Shown in pieces: positions 18,798-25,932 of a stretch of 64,000 bases of DNA. The stretch is from NCBI GenBank assembly GCA_965208775.1, contig OZ242360.1:62001-126000 (forward strand), read 5' to 3'. The position numbers were made by a program, and so were the translations under genes. Source of the DNA: JAPOVO01 sp026708165. GTDB lineage: Bacteria; Chloroflexota; UBA11872; VXNJ01. How positions within the stretch are numbered: the first letter of the stretch is position 1; each line of letters starts with the position of its first letter. The notes below the pieces were generated by a model. That model did not search any database and was not told where the DNA came from. It worked only from the letters and a program-made list of their open reading frames with translations.

Positions 18798-18817
18798 GGG
18801 CGGTTCGCGAACCGCCC
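18798..18817. repeat. Perfect 20-bp palindrome (REP-like)
   Basis: The sequence gggcggttcgcgaaccgccc is its own reverse complement. Such GGTTCGCGAACC palindromes occur as dispersed intergenic repeats in many high-GC bacteria. Only one full copy is in this window, so repeat status needs the rest of the genome. Confidence 0.6.
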
Positions 18818-18934
18818 CTATGGGTCTCGTCGTTTCGAGGGTTTGGGCCGGTTCGGCAAGCTCACGGCGGGCGGTTTCGGGCAATCGTCGTCTGTCTCAC
18901 CGGTGAGCGCGAAAGTCGAGGCAGTCAAGATTCA

Positions 18935-18945
18935 ACTTTACATAA
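18935..18945 (-). repeat. XerD-arm-like motif, copy 2
   Basis: On the - strand this reads TTATGTAAAGT, a full match to the Firmicutes-type XerD arm except the penultimate base. It has the same orientation as copy 1, and the two enclose about 520 bp of non-coding DNA. It lies downstream of the YugP-like gene. Confidence 0.5.
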
Positions 18946-18969
18946 TCCCAATGGAGGGACTCGGAAGAG

Positions 18970-19650
18970 CTATCTAAAGGGGCGCACCAGCCGGGCGATG
19001 TTTAGCAGCGACATCGCGGCTGCGGCAACATAGGTGAGCGCCGCGGCATTGAGTACCGATTTGACGTCGGCGCGTTCTTCCGGCGAAACGAGATTGTTGG
19101 ATTCGAGGAGGGCAATCGCTCTTTTGCTGGCATTGAATTCGACCGGCAAACTGGCGAACGTCAGGGCCATAGTGAGCGCGTAGATGGCCGCTCCCAGGAG
19201 CACGAGGCGGAGCCCGATAGAACCGGCTCCCGCAAACAGCGTGCCCCCACCCACCAGCAGCAAGATGTACCCGAGCCCGGGTCCGTACTTCGCCACCGGA
19301 ATGACCGCGGTCCTGAACATCAGCAGCGGGTAACGAATCTGGTGCTGCACGGCGTGTCCCGCCTCGTGGGCCGCTACGGCGATGGAGTAGATAGAGGTCC
19401 CACCGTATACGTTTCCCGACAGCCGCAACTCCCTGTTTACATGATCGTAGTAATCGCCGAACGGGCCTGTCGAAGGCGCGACCGGAACGTTTTGGAGACC
19501 AACGGAGTCGAGCAGCCGCCGCGCCGCCTGATGACCGGCGAGTCCCGCGCTGGCGGTAATCGCTGAGAATTTGGCGGCGGTCCGCTGGACCTTCGCCTGA
19601 ACCCAGGTCGTTATTGCAATCGTGGCGAGATATACGAGGAGCGGGACCAA
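18970..19650 (-). CDS. Neutral zinc metallopeptidase, YugP-like
   Basis: A 226-aa membrane protein of the YugP/Zn_peptidase_2 family. The first helix is at residues 3-20. The zinc motif HEAGHAVQH (near residue 94) follows the family lead-in NVYGGTSIYSIAVAAHE. Two or three more transmembrane segments cover residues about 110-165 and the C-terminal part. The N-terminal region TAAKFSAITASAGLAGHQAARRLLD matches the family's helix-rich start. The only usable start is TTG at 19650, without a good ribosome-binding site; the frame has no ATG downstream that would keep the first helix. The physiological substrate is unknown. It is isolated between two repeat-rich gaps. Confidence 0.85.
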   Translation of the reverse strand: MVPLLVYLATIAITTWVQAKVQRTAAKFSAITASAGLAGHQAARRLLDSVGLQNVPVAPSTGPFGDYYDHVNRELRLSGNVYGGTSIYSIAVAAHEAGHAVQHQIRYPLLMFRTAVIPVAKYGPGLGYILLLVGGGTLFAGAGSIGLRLVLLGAAIYALTMALTFASLPVEFNASKRAIALLESNNLVSPEERADVKSVLNAAALTYVAAAAMSLLNIARLVRPFR

Positions 19651-19824
19651 TTTTGAATTTGCTGCACTCGGATGGTCGACTACGTATTCGGTAATTCGAT
19701 TTTAGGCCATCGGTCTTCACGGCAGGCGTCGAAGCAGACGGCTTCGCCTCCAGTTCCCATCGCACGGGGGAAAGTCGCGAACGAGGACCGAAGTCCGAAA
19801 CCACCTGTGTTAATTCAACGATAG

Positions 19825-19856
19825 CTACTAGATATAATATTCATTATATCTAGTAG
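19825..19856. promoter_or_regulatory. Perfect 14-bp inverted repeat, operator-like
   Basis: Arms ctactagatataat and attatatctagtag are separated by attc. Both arms contain TATAAT, so a -10 box exists on each strand inside the palindrome (19833-19838 on +, 19843-19848 on -). The AT-rich sequence stands out from its GC-rich surroundings. This is how a dimeric regulator (TetR, PadR, MarR or GntR type) covering a promoter would look. No regulator gene is adjacent. Neither strand has a good -35 box. Confidence 0.55.
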
Positions 19857-20142
19857 ATAGTTTCGAGCCGTAATCGTGCATCGATGAGCCGGACCTTAGA
19901 GCCCGCCGGTCGCCCGCGAACTACCTGGCGGCGTCGCGCTAATTGGCGCGCAGCCCATCGTCCTGAAGCCCGGCGAGGGATCTCGATTTCGAAATACGAA
20001 CAGAACGTCGTTCGACCGAGTCCGCGTGGATCGCCCCGACAAAGCCGTCTTTGAGCTCGTGCAGGTTGCAGCGTCCACGGAATAGAGAGGCGTCATATAC
20101 CGTGCGGCGTTCACCGGTGCGGGCGCGAGCCGCCCGTCCCCG

Positions 20143-20165
20143 CATGGTTCGGCAGGCTCACCATG
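20143..20165. repeat. REP-like element with GTTCGGCAGGCTCACC core
   Basis: CATGG and CCATG flank a core that resembles the GTTCG(A/G)CA(A/G)GCTCACC elements dispersed in many bacterial genomes. A related core, GTTCGGCAAGCTCAC, is at 18851. A spurious - strand frame reading through it gives HGEPAEP, a peptide commonly seen in false annotations of this repeat type. Confidence 0.5.
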
Positions 20166-20260
20166 CACGGACATAGCCCGGGTCGCCAATTCTCTAACTC
20201 CAGGTCGACTCGGATCGGCGAACCACTCCGCGACCGGAAAATACTTGGCGAGGCAACTAT

Positions 20261-20271
20261 TTATGTAAAGT
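20261..20271 (+). repeat. XerD-arm-like motif, copy 3
   Basis: TTATGTAAAGT on +. The outer bases ACTT at 20243-20246 and AAGT at 20268-20271 form weak dyad symmetry across a 7-bp centre, which makes this the copy most like a whole dif-type site. It forms a direct repeat with copy 4 and encloses two genes. Confidence 0.5.
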
Positions 20272-20476
20272 AACGATCAATGCCCTTCTTTGTCTCGCCG
20301 TAGTGCGGGAAATGCAGGTTGAGACTTCAACATCCCTCACCGGCGGCGAGATATCGATACAACCGGGCAACCGCTTTACTTATGCTATTTTTTGCGCCGC
20401 GATTGTCACGCTTAAGGGCCGCTGCATCCAACCACATTCGAAATTGCCACCCGACAGCTTCGATTCACCATATAGC

Positions 20477-21733
20477 GTGACCAGGCGGCGCCTTTTGACT
20501 CTCGCCTCGACGGGCGCGGTGCTGGCCGCCCTGGCGGGCTGCGACGCTGGGGAAGAGGAGGTCACCACACCCCCTACCGCCGAGGCAACCGCGCCGGTCG
20601 CTCCAGTTGTCGAAACAGGCAGTCCCGCTCCCGTAGCGGCGACTCCCACACGCAGGCTTCCTACGGTAAGAGAGCCCGCCAGACCATCTCCAACGCCCCC
20701 GCCAACGACCACAGTGTCACCCGCCGCCAGCCCATCACCGACGAGAGAGCCTACTTCCACCCCCACTCCGACTCCCACACCGACATCCACGCCGACACCG
20801 ACGCCCACGCCGATTCCGCTGCCTACATCGCCCATCAGCGGACTGACCGGCACAGCAGAGATCGTCGGACGCCGACCGATAGCCGTCAAAATCCCTAACG
20901 ATGTTGCATCGCGTCCCTCAACCGGACTCAGCGAGGCGGAAGTCGTCTACGAGCACGAAACGGAAGGCCGCATAACCCGGTTCACCGCCTTCTACGTTCT
21001 GAGCGACCTGGAGAAAGTCGGTCCTATACGCAGCGCGCGATTTGTCGACGAGGGACTTGTGCGCGAATACTCGGCCCTTTTCGCGCACGTCGGCGGAAGC
21101 CCTGCCGTTCGGGACGCGCTGACCCGGCTCGGAGACCTGGACCGCGACGAGTTCTTCTACGGACCTGACGGTCCCTACTTCCGGGCCGACGACCGCAATC
21201 CTCCTCACAATACCTATATCGATTTACCCAAACTGAGGGCTGACGCGGAATCGCTAGGACTTGCGCCGCTCGTCGACATCTCTCCGTGGGTCTTCTATGA
21301 CAAGGCGCCTGACCATGGCTCCACGAGTTCAATTCAGATCCCCGCTGTAGTCTCAAACAGCGCACCACAAACCAGGTACGAGTACGATCCTAAAACGCGC
21401 ACCTACAAGCGATGGATCGACGGCCAGCCGCTTATCGACACGTTGGACGGACGTCAGATCTCGGTCGAAAACGTGATCGTGCAATTCACGAAAACGGAAC
21501 TAACCGAACATGTCGAAGATGCGGCCGGCAATCTCAGCCTGGCTATCGAAACCGTGGGCGCGGGACGTGTCCTGGTGTTCCACGACGGTCACCGAATTGA
21601 TGGAAGATGGATTCGGAGCGATCTCGATTCGCGAACGAGGTTTATAAGCTCATCTGGCCGCCCCATCGCCTTGCGGCCCGGCCATAGCTGGGTACATCTG
21701 CTTGATAATAGGGAGCAGATACTGGCCGGCTGA
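20477..21733 (+). CDS. DUF3048 lipoprotein
   Basis: A predicted 418-aa exported lipoprotein. The N-terminus VTRRRLLTLASTGAVLAALAGC has twin arginines, a hydrophobic stretch and a lipobox (LAGC), so it is probably Tat-exported and lipid-anchored. A long Pro/Thr/Ser tandem-repeat linker (about residues 40-115, built on PTPTPTPT) leads to a DUF3048 domain with RPIAVKIPNDVASRPSTGLSEAEVVYE, a typical family opening (here following IVGR), and the GPIRSAR segment. GTG 20477 is chosen because it starts directly at the signal peptide. No clear ribosome-binding site is seen. DUF3048 proteins are surface proteins of unknown function. The gene pairs with the small membrane protein downstream. Confidence 0.8.
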   Translation: MTRRRLLTLASTGAVLAALAGCDAGEEEVTTPPTAEATAPVAPVVETGSPAPVAATPTRRLPTVREPARPSPTPPPTTTVSPAASPSPTREPTSTPTPTPTPTSTPTPTPTPIPLPTSPISGLTGTAEIVGRRPIAVKIPNDVASRPSTGLSEAEVVYEHETEGRITRFTAFYVLSDLEKVGPIRSARFVDEGLVREYSALFAHVGGSPAVRDALTRLGDLDRDEFFYGPDGPYFRADDRNPPHNTYIDLPKLRADAESLGLAPLVDISPWVFYDKAPDHGSTSSIQIPAVVSNSAPQTRYEYDPKTRTYKRWIDGQPLIDTLDGRQISVENVIVQFTKTELTEHVEDAAGNLSLAIETVGAGRVLVFHDGHRIDGRWIRSDLDSRTRFISSSGRPIALRPGHSWVHLLDNREQILAG

Positions 21734-21748
21734 GATCTGAGGATAGGG

Positions 21749-22198
21749 ATGACGGGACTCGAATTCGGATTGGTGCACGGAATAATCGCCGTCGTCGCTC
21801 TGCTACTCATCGCCCTCGGCATAACCTATCGCCGCGCCACCGAAGCCGCGGCAAACATCACTTTTTCGCGCGATGGACGCCGTCTGCCCGGGCTGTCCCG
21901 GAGCAGCGCCTCCAAAGTCGACCATTCGCAGTTCATGCCCCAGCAGGCCGGTGAGTCACTGGGAATACGGCCCAATCCGGCGCATCTGCGCATTCTGGGG
22001 TTGGTAACGTGGGAAGCCGACCGCGTGGATAGAGTCGAAGCCGCGCATTCCCGGATACGAGTGGGGCTTGAGAATCAACTTGCCGCCATGGACTCAAGCT
22101 CGTCGGAAGCGGCCGAAGTTCGCGCCCGACTGCGGCGCGCGGCGGAGGCGCGTCATGTTTTGCTGCAACGACTATCCGGTAAAAGCCTGACCGATTGA
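21749..22198 (+). CDS. Small membrane-anchored protein of unknown function
   Basis: A 149-aa protein I do not recognise. It has one N-terminal transmembrane helix (about residues 8-27, GLVHGIIAVVALLLIALGI), then a soluble part. The C-terminal half is helical and charged (VDRVEAAHSRIRVGLENQL and AAEVRARLRRAAEARHVLL), which could form a coiled coil. GAGGATAGGG immediately precedes the ATG and provides a ribosome-binding site. It starts 15 bp after the DUF3048 lipoprotein gene, so both are probably in one transcript. The orientation suggests an inside-facing or outside-facing soluble domain on the membrane; which one cannot be told. Confidence 0.65.
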   Translation: MTGLEFGLVHGIIAVVALLLIALGITYRRATEAAANITFSRDGRRLPGLSRSSASKVDHSQFMPQQAGESLGIRPNPAHLRILGLVTWEADRVDRVEAAHSRIRVGLENQLAAMDSSSSEAAEVRARLRRAAEARHVLLQRLSGKSLTD

Positions 22199-22224
22199 GG
22201 CGCGTAGATGCGGTTTTCCAGCAG

Positions 22225-22235
22225 TTATGTAAAGT
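22225..22235 (+). repeat. XerD-arm-like motif, copy 4
   Basis: TTATGTAAAGT on +, identical over 11 bases to copies 2 and 3, and extending to TTATGTAAAGTTGA, shared with copy 2. It lies in the 136-bp gap after the small membrane protein. Copies 3 and 4 are direct repeats around a 1.96-kb two-gene segment. Confidence 0.5.
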
Positions 22236-22334
22236 TGAGGGTCCCGCCAATGCCAGTGAGGATGCCGTCGGCGATTGTGGACCGCTGCTCCTCGAGGTCG
22301 ATTGCGGATTACAGGTGAACTCGAAGTCAGCAGT

Positions 22335-23936
22335 ATGGGTTCACTCGTGACCGGAACCCGCATAACCGTTTACGGCGGGGCCGGCCAGATCGGCGGGAAC
22401 AAGATCCTGCTGGAAGATGAGCACGGTCAGCTTTTCTTCGACTTTGGCCTGAATTTCGAAGACTCCGGCAAATACTTCGCAGATTTCCTTTCTCCCCGCG
22501 CCTCGACTTCGGGCATCTACGACTATCTGATGATCGACCTGCTTCCGCCGCTGCCGGGTCTATATCGGCCGGACGCGTCGGTAGAGGTCCTGAGCCACGC
22601 GGCATTGCAAAGAGCCCGCCAGGCGAACGGATACCGTGAGGACATCGATCCGATCGGCGTTCTTGCAAGTCACGCACACATGGACCATATCGGCCTGATT
22701 TCGTTTCTGACTTCGGACACGCCCGTCGTTTCGACGGGCATTACCGCCGTAATTGCCAAGTCCATTCAAGATTCGGGCATGAGCGGCATGAGCGCCGAGG
22801 TTGTGTATCAGAACGAACGCCGCGAGGTCGATGACGTGCTGAAGTCCGACCGCAGAGGAAACCTCCAGCGGCGGCCGTGGCTTGTGGCCGATTACGAAAG
22901 CTGGTCGCCCGCCGCAAACGATTTCTGGGGGGAGTCGTCCAGAAGAGCCAAAGACATGGCGGGGCATGCCGCAGCCGCGTTCCAGGGAGAACTAGGACCG
23001 TTTGCCGTACGTCATTATCCCGTCGACCACTCGATTCCCGGCGCGGCCGCCTACGCCGTCGAAACTGGCGAAGGATGGGTCGCATACACCGGGGACTTTC
23101 GCACTCACGGGCGGCATGGGGAACTGACTACCCGATTTGCCGATGAATTACGCGCCCTGCGTCCGGCGGCGCTGATCTGCGAGGCAACCCGCGCGGGCAT
23201 GCCCGATAGCAAACCCAGCTCCGAAGCGGATGTTCGAGACCGGTCAATCGAGGTAGTCGGCAGCGAAAAGGGGTTGGTCGTAGCCGACTTCGGCCCCCGA
23301 AACATCGAGCGTCTCGCTTCCTTTCTGGACGTGGCCGAAAGCACCGAGAGGAAGCTTGTGATCCTCGCCAGGGACGCGCATTTGCTGGCGGCGCTCGCCA
23401 CCGTCCAACCAGACACGCCCACCCCCCAATCCGACAGCCACCTGTGGGTTTACAAAGACCGCGAAGGGCAAACGGCCACTTGGAAGAAGGGAATCTGGGA
23501 GCGCTGCAAGAATAAGATCGTCGACTGGCGCGAGGTCGCACGATCGCCTGGGGCTTACATCATCTGCCTCAGCTTCTATGATTTACCGCGCCTGTTGGAC
23601 ATCAACCCCGACGGCGGCTGCTACATTTACTCCACTGCGGAGCCCTACACCGAGGAGCAGGAGATCGACGTGGCACGGATGCGAGCCTGGATCGACAGAT
23701 TCGGAATGCGGTTCGTCGGCGACCCGTGTTCCAACTCCGATGAAGACCAAGGGTTTCACGCCTCCGGTCACGCGTCGGAAGACGAAGTCCTGGATTTCGT
23801 CCGCCAAGTATCGCCGCGGAAGCTCATTCCCGTACATACTCAATCGCCACGTCGAATCGTAGAATGCCTGGCCGGCTCAGGGATCGCCGTGGAACCGCCC
23901 TGCGCGGGAGAGGCGATCGGAGTTACCCAGCCATGA
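22335..23936 (+). CDS. RNase J-like metallo-beta-lactamase-fold hydrolase
   Basis: A 533-aa protein with the layout of beta-CASP metallo-hydrolases. SHAHMDHIG (near residue 111) is the HXHXDH zinc motif. HYPVDHSIPGAAAYAVET and YTGDFRTHG (near 235-260) correspond to the HSIPGA and GDF motifs of RNase J, and KLIPVHTQSPRR near the C-terminus corresponds to the IPVHG motif. It opens with ITVYGGAGQIGGNKILLED, as in this family. An insertion (about residues 180-220) and the absence of a recognisable RNase J C-terminal domain suggest a divergent member. The substrate could be RNA or another phosphodiester. ATG 22335 gives the expected N-terminus; the upstream open frame is not conserved. Confidence 0.75.
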   Translation: MGSLVTGTRITVYGGAGQIGGNKILLEDEHGQLFFDFGLNFEDSGKYFADFLSPRASTSGIYDYLMIDLLPPLPGLYRPDASVEVLSHAALQRARQANGYREDIDPIGVLASHAHMDHIGLISFLTSDTPVVSTGITAVIAKSIQDSGMSGMSAEVVYQNERREVDDVLKSDRRGNLQRRPWLVADYESWSPAANDFWGESSRRAKDMAGHAAAAFQGELGPFAVRHYPVDHSIPGAAAYAVETGEGWVAYTGDFRTHGRHGELTTRFADELRALRPAALICEATRAGMPDSKPSSEADVRDRSIEVVGSEKGLVVADFGPRNIERLASFLDVAESTERKLVILARDAHLLAALATVQPDTPTPQSDSHLWVYKDREGQTATWKKGIWERCKNKIVDWREVARSPGAYIICLSFYDLPRLLDINPDGGCYIYSTAEPYTEEQEIDVARMRAWIDRFGMRFVGDPCSNSDEDQGFHASGHASEDEVLDFVRQVSPRKLIPVHTQSPRRIVECLAGSGIAVEPPCAGEAIGVTQP

Positions 23937-24038
23937 CCGGTTCGCGGGAGACAGCGGCAGTCTTCAAGCTATCATCAACTTCTGCCGGTAACCCATTAGA
24001 GAATCCCGCGCAAAACACGGCGACCACGGGGAGATTCA

Positions 24039-24653
24039 TTGCCTAGGACGATAATCGACGCATCGAAGCCTCTTGTGCCCGACGGCTCCCCCGACGGTCC
24101 GCGCAATCAGATATTCGAAACGGGAGACATCAGGCAGCCCACGGTGCGAGTGAGCCGGATCGAGATTCCCGGCGGATCCGGCACGCACGTGCTCGCGCCG
24201 TACTATTTGGACATCAACGGGGCTACCGTGCGGGATATCGACGTGGCGACTTTCCTGGGCGAGGGCATGGTCATTCGATTCAGGCTCGGGAATCCCAACG
24301 GATTCATAGGCGAAGCCGAGGTTTCAGAGGGCGGGTCGGCTTTGCTGCGCGAGGGCGACATAGCTTTACTGGCGAACCTGTCGACCCCCGAAATGGCGCC
24401 CACTCTGACCGTCGAAGCCGCAGAGTGGATCGTCAGTCGCGGGGCGAAAATGGTTGGATTCGACGAGCACTTCTACGTAGACATGGACGGATCGTACGAG
24501 ACCCACCGTGTGTTCCTAGAGGCGGGAGTGCCAATCATCCGCAACCTCGTAAACCTGGACAAGTGCAGCGGCGGACGTTTCGCCGCAATGGCGCTGCCGC
24601 TTTCGATGGAAGGGCTAGCGTCCTCGCCGGTCAGGGTGCTTCTGCTCGACTGA
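24039..24653 (+). CDS. Cyclase/kynurenine-formamidase-family protein with degenerate metal site
   Basis: A 204-aa protein resembling the putative cyclase family (PF04199-type). The C-terminal part fits well: VEAAEWIVSRGAKMVGFDE, HRVFLEAGVPIIRNLVNLDK and ALPLSMEGLASSPVRVLLLD. The metal-binding motif HXGTHXDXPXH is reduced to GSGTHVLAPYY: the first His, the Asp and the last His are gone and only GTH remains. It is therefore unlikely to be a zinc or manganese hydrolase of the usual type. The TTG start at 24039 has GGGGAG five to six bases upstream. It is convergent with the LysM gene, with only 11 bp between their ends. Confidence 0.65.
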   Translation: MPRTIIDASKPLVPDGSPDGPRNQIFETGDIRQPTVRVSRIEIPGGSGTHVLAPYYLDINGATVRDIDVATFLGEGMVIRFRLGNPNGFIGEAEVSEGGSALLREGDIALLANLSTPEMAPTLTVEAAEWIVSRGAKMVGFDEHFYVDMDGSYETHRVFLEAGVPIIRNLVNLDKCSGGRFAAMALPLSMEGLASSPVRVLLLD

Positions 24654-24664
24654 GCCGCCCACGG

Positions 24665-25099
24665 CTACTCCGGCGGGATCAGCAGCTCCTGACCGACGCT
24701 TATCAGGCTCGGATTCTCTATTTGGTTCAGCTCTATTAGCTCTTCCATGGTGACCCCGAAGCGATCCGCAATTCCGAGGAGGGTGTCCCCTGCCGTGACT
24801 TTGTAAACCTCCGGCTCCGGTTCGACGGCGGCGTCCGGGATTCTTGCCTTCGTCGGTGTGGGCGGCGCGGTCACCGTCGTGGGAGGCAAAGTTATCGGGA
24901 TGACCACCAGCGTTGGCGTGGGCGGCGGATCGAGCATCGGTTGGGCGGTTGCGTTGGCGGTTGCAGTCGGCTTTGGTTGCAAAATCTCCGGCTCGGAACT
25001 CGTCCGGCGCAGGTAAACATCCACTGCCACGATTCCGCCAACAATCACTGTAAGCACGAAGACGACAGTCCCGATTGCCACTGCGCGACCGGAAGTCAT
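24665..25099 (-). CDS. LysM-domain protein with membrane anchor
   Basis: A 144-aa exported protein. Residues about 7-27 form a transmembrane or signal anchor, residues 40-90 are a Pro/Thr-rich linker, and a single C-terminal LysM domain follows (VYKVTAGDTLLGIADRFGVTM-type start, GQELLIPPE end). LysM domains bind N-acetylglucosamine polymers such as peptidoglycan or chitin, so the protein probably sits on the outside of the cell. There is no catalytic domain. The ATG is at 25099. The same Pro/Thr linker style is seen in the DUF3048 lipoprotein nearby. Confidence 0.85.
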   Translation of the reverse strand: MTSGRAVAIGTVVFVLTVIVGGIVAVDVYLRRTSSEPEILQPKPTATANATAQPMLDPPPTPTLVVIPITLPPTTVTAPPTPTKARIPDAAVEPEPEVYKVTAGDTLLGIADRFGVTMEELIELNQIENPSLISVGQELLIPPE

Positions 25100-25330
25100 A
25101 GGGCTGACAGCGCCGGCAAGTTTTCATCAGCGGGGCGTTCAGATCCGGGTGGCGTTCCGACGAAGGCCAGTCTAAATGGCGGAAAGACCTGCCGGTCCGG
25201 TTGACCCGGCACACAACAGCCGGTTTCGGGCGCGCGCCTGCCGCGAGCGATCCGATCCCGGTAATTCAGGTCTCTATCCGATCTTCGAGCAATCTATCGC
25301 CCGTGTTTTGCGACAAACAGTCCCGTAAGG

Positions 25331-25405
25331 GGTGACCGACGGGACTTGAACCCGCTACCTCTTGGGCCACAACCAAGCGCTCTAACCAGATGAGCTACGG
25401 CCACC
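25331..25405 (-). tRNA. tRNA-His (anticodon GTG)
   Basis: The - strand folds into a full cloverleaf. The anticodon stem CTTGG/CCAAG closes the loop TTGTGGC with anticodon GTG. The T-loop is TTCAAGT and the D-arm starts with TAGCTC. The extra G at position -1 (base 25405) is encoded and pairs with discriminator C73 (25331), the identity pair of tRNA-His. The CCA end is not encoded (the next bases read CCT), so it must be added after transcription. Confidence 0.95.
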
Positions 25406-25570
25406 ACGAGCGGCGACTCTTCCGCCGGCGCGTGCATCAAAGCTGATTGTAGCAACGCCCGTCACTAGGCTGGCGAGGAAATTTGGACTTCAAAGTGGAG
25501 CGAGGAGACTGCCTCCCCGGAACGGAGGCTATGGATGTTTGGGCTGCACCATCTGGAGCGGCGCAAGTGG

Positions 25571-25599
25571 TTGGAATCAGGTGGATGTGCAGGTACAAT
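25571..25599 (+). promoter_or_regulatory. Sigma70-type promoter
   Basis: TTGGAA (25571-25576) and TACAAT (25594-25599) are separated by exactly 17 bp. Transcription would start about 25605-25606, at the A of an ATG. This is the best-spaced promoter I found by eye in the window. Confidence 0.6.
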
Positions 25600-25605
25600 C
25601 CATTG

Positions 25606-25662
25606 ATGGAGCTACTCGACCAGCTGCGGTTTCAAGACCGCCGGCAGTGCGGGTGCGCATGA
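25606..25662 (+). CDS. Possible leaderless 18-codon leader peptide
   Basis: The frame reads MELLDQLRFQDRRQCGCA and ends in TGA. The ATG is seven bases after the -10 box, so the mRNA could be leaderless. The two Cys codons near the end lie in the 5' arm of a hairpin (GTGCGGGT/ACCCGCAC, 25647-25669), and a terminator follows 43 bp after the stop. That is the arrangement of an attenuator leader. There is no protein-level evidence; it could be chance within a small RNA. Confidence 0.35.
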   Translation: MELLDQLRFQDRRQCGCA

Positions 25663-25704
25663 CCCGCACCCGCGTCGTACTTCGCCGTCTCTCTGAGACA
25701 ATCT

Positions 25705-25733
25705 CCCCGTCGCCTCGACGGGGCCTCTTTTTA
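25705..25733 (+). terminator. Intrinsic terminator
   Basis: A perfect 8-bp stem (CCCCGTCG/CGACGGGG) with loop CCT is followed by CCTCTTTTTA. It would end a transcript of about 125 nt from the promoter at 25571, or attenuate transcription towards guaB 200 bp downstream. Confidence 0.8.
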
Positions 25734-25932
25734 TGGTCCCGCAAGTCACGACCGTTGTCGGGTGTAAGGCCAGGACGGGCCGTGATTTCACATTCTGAGC
25801 GCTCGTTTCCTGAGCAATCGAGTGTTCGGTGGACCTTCAGATCGACTTTGGACTGCGATTACGGGTTTGAGCTCGGCGTTGCCGGTATTGGGCGCGTTGA
25901 GGGATTGGCACGCACGGAGGTTGGAATCGACT

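Larger units (their letters stand above)
18357..18969. other. Non-coding, repeat-rich intergenic region upstream of the recombinase
   Basis: About 610 bp without a credible gene. It holds two XerD-arm-like motifs in the same orientation (18402-18412 and 18935-18945), a 9-bp GC hairpin (18579-18599), a 20-bp perfect palindrome (18798-18817), and a GTTCGGCAAGCTCAC element at 18851 related to one at 20148. Open frames across it lack ribosome-binding sites and cross the hairpins, so I reject them. The density of palindromes suggests a REP-like element or remnants of a mobile unit. Confidence 0.7.
19651..20476. other. Long non-coding gap with operator-like palindrome and repeats
   Basis: About 825 bp between the divergently transcribed YugP-like gene and the DUF3048 lipoprotein gene. 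It contains a perfect 14-bp AT-rich inverted repeat (19825-19856), a CATGG-flanked REP-like element (20143-20165) and an XerD-arm-like motif (20261-20271). The open frame that continues upstream from the DUF3048 start (to 20303) has no family resemblance. No RNA gene was recognised. Confidence 0.65.
25406..25932. other. Leader/intergenic region upstream of guaB
   Basis: About 530 bp between tRNA-His (-) and guaB (+). It contains a good sigma70-type promoter (25571-25599), an 18-codon leaderless-type ORF (25606-25662), a hairpin overlapping its stop (25647-25669) and a strong intrinsic terminator (25705-25733). From the terminator to guaB I see only the guaB ribosome-binding site (GGAGG, 25916-25920). 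No purine riboswitch was recognised. The long open frame from 25539 crosses the hairpins and is rejected. Confidence 0.65.

Noticed and set aside
18443..19033. Open frame of 196 codons in the repeat-rich gap
   Set aside because: It crosses a hairpin and a perfect palindrome, lacks a ribosome-binding site and shows no protein-like motif.
19896..20189. 97-codon frame on -
   Set aside because: It contains HGEPAEP, a known signature of translating a REP-like repeat, and has no other protein features.
20740..20825. Tandem repeats that might look like a CRISPR or satellite
   Set aside because: They are the codons of the Pro/Thr linker in the DUF3048 lipoprotein; the period is 6 bp and there are no spacers.
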